Below are positions 1-6,266 of a DNA stretch of 6,266 nucleotides, in pieces. The stretch comes from Fibrobacter succinogenes. GTDB lineage: Bacteria > Fibrobacterota > Fibrobacteria > Fibrobacterales > CADBQJ01. Numbering within the stretch: the first letter of the stretch is position 1; every line of letters begins with the position of its first letter. The notes beneath the pieces were generated by a model, which was not told the DNA's origin, made no database searches, and was given only the letters and a program-made list of their open reading frames with translations. Both the position numbers and the translations under genes were made by a program. Location of the stretch: the NCBI GenBank assembly GCA_902796785.1, contig CADBQJ010000298.1, forward strand, positions 1 to 6,266, read 5' to 3'.

Positions 1-1
1 G

Positions 2-2188
2 AAGCAGCTCGGCGGCCAGGAAGTCGTCGAAAACCCCATCCGCTCCTCCTTCCGCGAAGGGCTGAACGTGATGGAATACTTCATCTCCACGCACGGCGCG
101 CGCAAGGGCCTGGCCGACACGGCCATGAAGACCGCCGACGCCGGCTACCTGACCCGCCGACTGGTCGACGTGGCCCAGGACGTGGTGGTGACCATGGACG
201 ACTGCGGCACGACGCAGGGCAAGGAAATGCGCGCCGTCAAGGACGGCGACGACGTCGTCGAGGAACTCGGCGAACGCATCCTCGGCCGCGTGGCGGCCGT
301 GGACGTGCTCCATCCCGTCAGCGGCGAAGTCATCGTCAAGGGCGGCGACATGATCGACGAACGGGCCGTGGCGGCCATCGACGCCGCCGGCATCGAGTCG
401 GTCGTCGTCCGCTCCGTGCTCACCTGCGAGGCCCCCTCCGGCGTCTGCGCCCAGTGCTACGGCCGCAACCTGGCCAACGGCCGCAAGGTCGACATCGGCG
501 AGGCGGTCGGCGTCCTGGCGGCGCAGTCCATCGGCGAGCCCGGCACGCAGCTCACCCTCCGCACGTTCCACATCGGCGGCGCCTCCAGCCGCCTTGCCGT
601 GGACAACACCCGCAAGGCCCCCGTCGACGGCACGCTCTCCTACGAGTCGGTCGTCGTCGTCAAGCGCGACAAGGACGGCGTGCCCGTGGTGGTCAGCCGC
701 AGCGGCGAAGCCGTCGTGACCGACGCCGAGCGCATCGTGCGCGGCCGCTTCCCGGTCCCCTACGGCGCCGAACTCTCCAAGTTCGAGCTGGACGACCAGG
801 GGACGACCCTGCGGCCCGTCGCGGTCAGGAAGGGCGAAGCGCTCTTCCAGTGGGACCCCTACAACTCCGTCATCGTCACCCAGGTGGCCGGCAAGGTCCA
901 GTACGACCAGATGGTCGAAGGCCGCACCTACCACGTGGACTACGACGAAAACACCGGCGCCAGCACCACGCGCGTCATCGTCGACCGCCGCGGCCAGCTG
1001 CGTCCCCACGTCAACATCGTGGACGCCGCGGGCACCCGCGTCGGCAGCTTCCAGCTGCCCGCCGACGGCATCGTGGTCGTCGAGGACGGCGAAACGATCG
1101 GCGTCGGCGACATCGTCTGCAAGCTGGCCCGCTCCGCCACCAAGACCCGCGACATCACGGGCGGCCTGCCCCGCGTGGCCGAGCTCTTCGAAGCCCGTCC
1201 CCCGAAGGACCCGGCCGTCATCAGCCCGGTCTCCGGCGTGGTGCAGGAAGGGGCCCTCGAGCACGGCAAGCAGCGCCTGTTCATCCTCTCCGAGGAGGAC
1301 ATGGACCTCTGGAACGGCATGAACGCCGACCAGAAGGCCGCCTACGGCGCCATCCCCGACGACCTGCGCGTCTCCAAGGCGACCGGCGCCGTCTGGATGG
1401 CCAACAAGCTCAACAAGGACCGCACGGTCGCCGTCGAGGAACCCGCCGAAGGCGCGGCCGACGCCGAGGGCGCCGGCAAGCGCAAGACCGCCTCCGGCCA
1501 GCCCCGCAAGGGCGTGGACCTGGTCTTCGCGACCTCCGGCTCGGCGCTCATCCCGAAGGGCAAGCACCTGGCCGTCCACGCGGGCGACCGCGTCAAGTCG
1601 GGCGAAAAGCTCTGCGACGGCTCCGAGGACGCGAAGGACATCCTCCGGGTCAACGGCCCCAAGGCCGTCCAGGAGTTCGTCGTCACCGAAATCCAGAAGG
1701 TCTACCGCCTGCAGGGCGTCGTGATCTCCGACAAGCACATCGAGTGCATCGTGCGCCAGATGATGCGGAAGGTCGAGATCGTCGACCCCGGCGAAACCGA
1801 ACTGAACGAGCAGGACGAGGTCTCGCGCCTCCGCCTGCGGCAGATCAACGAGCGCGCAATCGCCGAAGGGCGCCGTCCGGCCGTCTATCGGCCCACCATT
1901 CAGGGGATTACCCGCTCCTCCCTGGGCACCGACAGCTTCATCTCGGCCGCCGCGTTCCAGGAAACCACCAAGGTCCTCACCAAGGCCGCCATCGAGGGCA
2001 GCCGCGACGACCTGGTCGGTCTGAAGGAAAACGTGACCATGGGCCGCCTGATCCCCAGCGGGACCGGCGCCCCCCTGATGCGCCAGCTGCGCGTGAAGGA
2101 CCTGGACGCGGAAGACGCGATCCTCGCCCAGAGCGCCCAGGGCGAAGAAGGGGCGGAAGAGGAGGAAATGGGCGCCCAGGACATGTAA
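2..2188 (+). CDS. rpoC: DNA-directed RNA polymerase subunit beta' (C-terminal ~728 aa, 5' end outside window)
   Basis: This is the catalytic beta' subunit of RNA polymerase. The reading frame is open from base 2, so the gene starts upstream. In local residue numbers, the bridge helix is near 31-60 ([20 protein letters not shown]). The second zinc site has its four cysteines at C68, C142, C149 and C152. The trigger-loop N-helix is at 173-193 ([20 protein letters not shown]), and the sequence resumes at 381-399 ([19 protein letters not shown]). Between these two halves lies an insertion of about 185 residues, matching the Gram-negative SI3 insertion in size and position. A second, unusual insertion lies at about 430-515. 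The conserved C-terminal part is present (DVYRLQGV-like [15 protein letters not shown] near 567, [16 protein letters not shown] near 645, [16 protein letters not shown] near 673), followed by an acidic tail. It is followed by rpsL after 77 bp with no intrinsic terminator, so some read-through is likely. Identification is certain. Confidence 0.98.
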   Translation, partial: KQLGGQEVVENPIRSSFREGLNVMEYFISTHGARKGLADTAMKTADAGYLTRRLVDVAQDVVVTMDDCGTTQGKEMRAVKDGDDVVEELGERILGRVAAVDVLHPVSGEVIVKGGDMIDERAVAAIDAAGIESVVVRSVLTCEAPSGVCAQCYGRNLANGRKVDIGEAVGVLAAQSIGEPGTQLTLRTFHIGGASSRLAVDNTRKAPVDGTLSYESVVVVKRDKDGVPVVVSRSGEAVVTDAERIVRGRFPVPYGAELSKFELDDQGTTLRPVAVRKGEALFQWDPYNSVIVTQVAGKVQYDQMVEGRTYHVDYDENTGASTTRVIVDRRGQLRPHVNIVDAAGTRVGSFQLPADGIVVVEDGETIGVGDIVCKLARSATKTRDITGGLPRVAELFEARPPKDPAVISPVSGVVQEGALEHGKQRLFILSEEDMDLWNGMNADQKAAYGAIPDDLRVSKATGAVWMANKLNKDRTVAVEEPAEGAADAEGAGKRKTASGQPRKGVDLVFATSGSALIPKGKHLAVHAGDRVKSGEKLCDGSEDAKDILRVNGPKAVQEFVVTEIQKVYRLQGVVISDKHIECIVRQMMRKVEIVDPGETELNEQDEVSRLRLRQINERAIAEGRRPAVYRPTIQGITRSSLGTDSFISAAAFQETTKVLTKAAIEGSRDDLVGLKENVTMGRLIPSGTGAPLMRQLRVKDLDAEDAILAQSAQGEEGAEEEEMGAQDM

Positions 2189-2202
2189 ATTGGGCCCCGT
2201 TT

Positions 2203-2238
2203 ACCCTTGACCGCGGTCGAAGAGATGCCTAGATTTGG
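2203..2238 (+). promoter_or_regulatory. Promoter of rpsL-rpsG
   Basis: ACCCTTGA at 2203-2210 contains a -35-like TTGACC (2207-2212). A 17-bp spacer then leads to TAGATT at 2230-2235, inside TAGATTTGG. It fits both a sigma-70 layout and the Bacteroidota-type TTTG-N~20-TAnnTTTG layout. Transcription would start near 2242, leaving a leader of about 24 nt that carries the Shine-Dalgarno GAGAGG at 2251-2256. The tuf promoter in this window has the same two boxes at identical spacing, which supports the call. A 10-bp palindrome (GACCGCGGTC, 2209-2218) overlaps the -35 box. Confidence 0.75.
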
Positions 2239-2265
2239 GAACCGTTTTTAGAGAGGTCTGAAAAA

Positions 2266-2658
2266 GTGCCAACCATCCAGCAACTGGTCCGTAAGGGTAG
2301 GGCCGCGGTCGAAGTCAAGACCAAGTCCCCCGCCCTCCGCAGCGCCCCCCAGAAGCGCGGTGTCTGCACCCGCGTCTACACCACCACGCCGAAGAAGCCC
2401 AACTCGGCCCTTCGCAAGATCGCCCGCGTGCGTCTCTCCAACAAGATGGAAGTGACGTGCTACATCCCCGGCGAAGGCCACAACCTTCAGGAACACTCCA
2501 TCGTCCTGATCCGTGGCGGCCGCGTGAAGGACGTTCCCGGCGTTCGCTACCACATCATCCGCGGCGCCCTCGACACCCAGGGCGTGAACGACCGCCGTCA
2601 GGCCCGTTCGCGCTACGGCGCCAAGCGTCCCAAGGACTCCAAGAAGGACAAGAAGTAA
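2266..2658 (+). CDS. rpsL: 30S ribosomal protein S12
   Basis: S12 is the decoding-centre protein of the small ribosomal subunit. The 130-aa product is close to the usual ~124 aa and follows the family from end to end: QLVRKGRAA at 6-14, [20 protein letters not shown] at 28-47, [20 protein letters not shown] at 70-89, and a lysine-rich tail. The start is GTG; GAGAGG at 2251-2256 sits 9 nt upstream, and the N-terminus [10 protein letters not shown] matches the family. Residues linked to streptomycin resistance in other bacteria are the wild-type ones (K43 and K88 by E. coli Met-counted numbering), so a sensitive S12 is predicted. D89, the site of beta-methylthiolation by RimO in E. coli, is present. 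The tail is about 6 residues longer than in E. coli (DSKKDKK). Its stop overlaps the rpsG start. Confidence 0.98.
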   Translation: MPTIQQLVRKGRAAVEVKTKSPALRSAPQKRGVCTRVYTTTPKKPNSALRKIARVRLSNKMEVTCYIPGEGHNLQEHSIVLIRGGRVKDVPGVRYHIIRGALDTQGVNDRRQARSRYGAKRPKDSKKDKK

Positions 2659-3134
2659 TGTCGCGCCGCAGCAAATCCCAGCTCCGGGCCGTTCTGCCCG
2701 ACCCCAAGTTCAACAGCCTGCTCGTCACCGAGTTCATCGGCGTCGTCCTCAAGGACGGCAAGCGCACCGTCGCGGAACGCATCGTCTACTCCGCGATCGA
2801 CGCCCTCGACAAGAAGGTCGAATCGGACGAAGGCCCGCTCGGCAAGTTCGAGCACGCCCTCGAGAACGTCAAGCCCCAGGTCGAGGTGAAGTCCCGCCGC
2901 ATCGGCGGCGCCAACTACCAGGTGCCGATCGAAGTGCCCGCCCGCCGCCAGAAGGCCGTCGCCTCCCGCTGGCTGGTCGAAGCGGCCACCAAGCGCAGCG
3001 AACACACCATGGCCCAGCGCCTGGCCAACGAACTGGCCGCCGCCTACAACAACGAAGGCAACGCGGTCCGCAAGAAGGTCGAAACCCACAAGATGGCCGA
3101 AGCCAACAAGGCCTTCGCCCACTTCCGCTGGTAG
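2658..3134 (+). CDS. rpsG: 30S ribosomal protein S7
   Basis: S7 organises the head of the 30S subunit and contacts the E-site tRNA. The product is 158 aa, the normal bacterial length. The family hallmarks are LPDPKFNS (14-21), HALENVKPQVEVKSRRIGGA (about 66-85), YQVPIEV, RWLVEAA and the C-terminal MAEANKAFAHFRW. The start is the ATG inside TAATG, overlapping the rpsL stop by one base. AAGGA at 2644-2648, within rpsL, gives a 9-nt spacer. A longer in-frame opening from 2457 exists but is a shadow of rpsL and carries no family sequence. The overlap implies translational coupling with rpsL. It leaves no room for the intergenic S7-binding repression hairpin known from E. coli. An intrinsic terminator follows 22 bp after the stop. 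Confidence 0.98.
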   Translation: MSRRSKSQLRAVLPDPKFNSLLVTEFIGVVLKDGKRTVAERIVYSAIDALDKKVESDEGPLGKFEHALENVKPQVEVKSRRIGGANYQVPIEVPARRQKAVASRWLVEAATKRSEHTMAQRLANELAAAYNNEGNAVRKKVETHKMAEANKAFAHFRW

Positions 3135-3155
3135 GCGGCCTCTTTTCGGAAAACG

Positions 3156-3190
3156 ACCGTCCGCGGTTCCTCCGCGGACGGTTTTTCTTT
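3156..3190 (+). terminator. Intrinsic terminator after rpsG
   Basis: A perfect 11-bp stem (ACCGTCCGCGG at 3156-3166, CCGCGGACGGT at 3172-3182) closes a 5-nt loop, TTCCT. It is followed by TTTTTCTTT (3182-3190). This is a textbook rho-independent terminator and should end the rpsL-rpsG message before the kinase gene. Its T-tract runs directly into the candidate -10 element of the next gene. Confidence 0.93.
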
Positions 3191-3201
3191 ATATTCGGTG
3201 T
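3190..3201 (+). promoter_or_regulatory. Candidate -10 element for a leaderless transcript
   Basis: TATATTCGG at 3190-3198 resembles the TAnATTTGG elements before rpsL and tuf. Its hexamer TATATT ends 6 nt before the ATG at 3202, so a start at the usual distance would fall on or next to the A of the ATG. No convincing -35 box is seen: the expected place, 3167-3172, holds TTCCTC inside the terminator. No Shine-Dalgarno sequence is present either. The promoter is inferred from position and similarity only. Confidence 0.45.
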
Positions 3202-4080
3202 ATGCTTCCCGAAGGAATCAAAGGCGCAGTCGAGGACTACCTCCGCTCCACCGTCGGCAGCGACGTGGAGTGGCGCGGAGAGACCGAGGCCGGCGGCGGC
3301 AGCGTGAACCAGGCCTGGCGCATCGACACCTCGGCCGGCTCCTACTTCCTCAAGGCCAACGTGGCCTTCGACCTCCCCGGCATGTTCGAGGCCGAGAAGC
3401 GCGGGCTCAACCACCTGCGCGAGACCGGCACGCTGCGCATCCCGCAGGTGCTGCTCCAGGCGAACGCCGGCAAGTACTCGTTCCTGCTGATGGAATACGT
3501 GGAGCCCCTCGACCGCGGCGACGGCCTCTTCGCCGAGTTCGGCCGCCGGCTCGCGCGCATGCACCGGAAGACCTGGAAGGCGTTCGGGCTCGACCACAGC
3601 AACTACATCAGCTCCATCCGCCAGTCCAACGCGCCGCGCGGCGACTGGGCCCCCTTCTTCATCGAGGAGCGCGTGGAGCCGCTGCTCAAGTCGGCCATCG
3701 ACGTCGACCTGATGCCGCAGAGCTCGCTCAAGCTCTTCGACCAGCTCTTCCGCAAGATCCCCGACATCATCCCCGACGAGCCGCCGGCCCTGCTGCACGG
3801 CGACCTCTGGTACGGCAACTTCATCCGCCACGGCGACGAGGCGGTGCTGATCGACCCCGCCATCTACTACGGCTACCGCGAGGTGGACCTGGCGATGACG
3901 AAGCTCTTCGGCGGCTTCCACCCCGACTTCTACGCGGCCTACCAGGAGGAGTCCCCGCTCGCCCCCGGCTGGGAGGACCGCGTGGACCTCTGGAACCTCT
4001 ATCCGCTCCTGGTGCACGTGATGCTCTTCGGGAGCGAATACGTGCCGCAGGTCCTGAAGAACCTCGAACACTACCGCTAG
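3202..4080 (+). CDS. Fructosamine/ketosamine-3-kinase family protein
   Basis: This is a small-molecule or protein-adduct kinase of the FN3K family. Such enzymes phosphorylate sugar amines (fructosamines, or ribulosamines and erythrulosamines in many bacteria) on glycated proteins, making the adduct unstable and repairing the protein. The 292-aa length is typical. The aminoglycoside-phosphotransferase-like fold shows in order: glycine loop GGGSVNQAW (31-39); ATP-binding K51 in YFLKAN; E64 of the helix-C equivalent; the family motif FGLDHSNYISS (128-138); catalytic loop HGDLWYGN (199-206) with D201 and N206; metal-binding D218 in LIDPA; and the FN3K signature YYGYREVDLAMTKLFGGF (222-239). All catalytic residues are intact and no signal peptide is seen, so an active cytoplasmic enzyme is expected. 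The glycine loop has Ser34 where several eukaryotic FN3Ks carry a redox-switch Cys. There is no Shine-Dalgarno, and the GTPase gene follows 10 bp later. The substrate cannot be read from the sequence. Confidence 0.93.
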   Translation: MLPEGIKGAVEDYLRSTVGSDVEWRGETEAGGGSVNQAWRIDTSAGSYFLKANVAFDLPGMFEAEKRGLNHLRETGTLRIPQVLLQANAGKYSFLLMEYVEPLDRGDGLFAEFGRRLARMHRKTWKAFGLDHSNYISSIRQSNAPRGDWAPFFIEERVEPLLKSAIDVDLMPQSSLKLFDQLFRKIPDIIPDEPPALLHGDLWYGNFIRHGDEAVLIDPAIYYGYREVDLAMTKLFGGFHPDFYAAYQEESPLAPGWEDRVDLWNLYPLLVHVMLFGSEYVPQVLKNLEHYR

Positions 4081-4090
4081 GGAGGCGCCG

Positions 4091-6266
<2,176 letters not shown>

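Noticed and set aside
454..2232. A 592-codon + strand frame overlapping rpoC
   Set aside because: It is an Arg/Gly/Pro-rich out-of-frame reading of rpoC, whose own frame has continuous RpoC similarity.
2457..2657. A 67-residue N-terminal extension of S7
   Set aside because: S7 family sequence begins at the ATG at 2658, which has a well-placed AAGGA. The extension is an out-of-frame reading of rpsL.

Overview
The window looks like part of the genome of a high-GC Gram-negative bacterium. RpoC carries a long insertion in its trigger loop, as in E. coli and the Bacteroidota/Fibrobacterota group and unlike Firmicutes and Actinobacteria. The two clearest promoters read TAnATTTGG at the -10/-7 position, which resembles the TAnnTTTG promoter described in Bacteroidota. 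I read this as a member or relative of the FCB superphylum (Fibrobacterota-like is a guess), but I cannot assign the phylum without a search.

Layout, all on the + strand: (1) the 3' part of rpoC, 728 codons, running in from the left edge; (2) a 77-bp gap holding a strong promoter; (3) rpsL (S12) and rpsG (S7), overlapping by one base in TAATG; (4) an intrinsic terminator with an 11-bp perfect stem; (5) a probably leaderless two-gene unit, made of a fructosamine/ketosamine-3-kinase-family gene and, 10 bp later, a divergent EF-G/Tet(M)-like translational GTPase of 635 aa; (6) a hairpin, a second strong promoter and a ~100-nt leader; (7) the first 35 codons of tuf (EF-Tu), cut by the right edge.

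This is the str region (rpsL-rpsG-fusA-tuf), with one striking change. Where fusA normally sits there is a protein-deglycation-type kinase plus an EF-G paralogue that lacks the usual EF-G domain IV signatures. Terminators and promoters separate this pair from rpsL-rpsG and from tuf, so it is probably its own transcription unit. The GTPase gene is also mosaic: its first ~455 codons are extremely GC-rich and use almost only GAG for Glu (44 of 46), whereas its domain IV-V part drops to about 61% GC and uses GAA in 7 of 17.

The kinase/GTPase pairing, the RpoC-specific insertion of about 74 residues and the matched promoters are the points most worth following up. The rest is ordinary housekeeping sequence.
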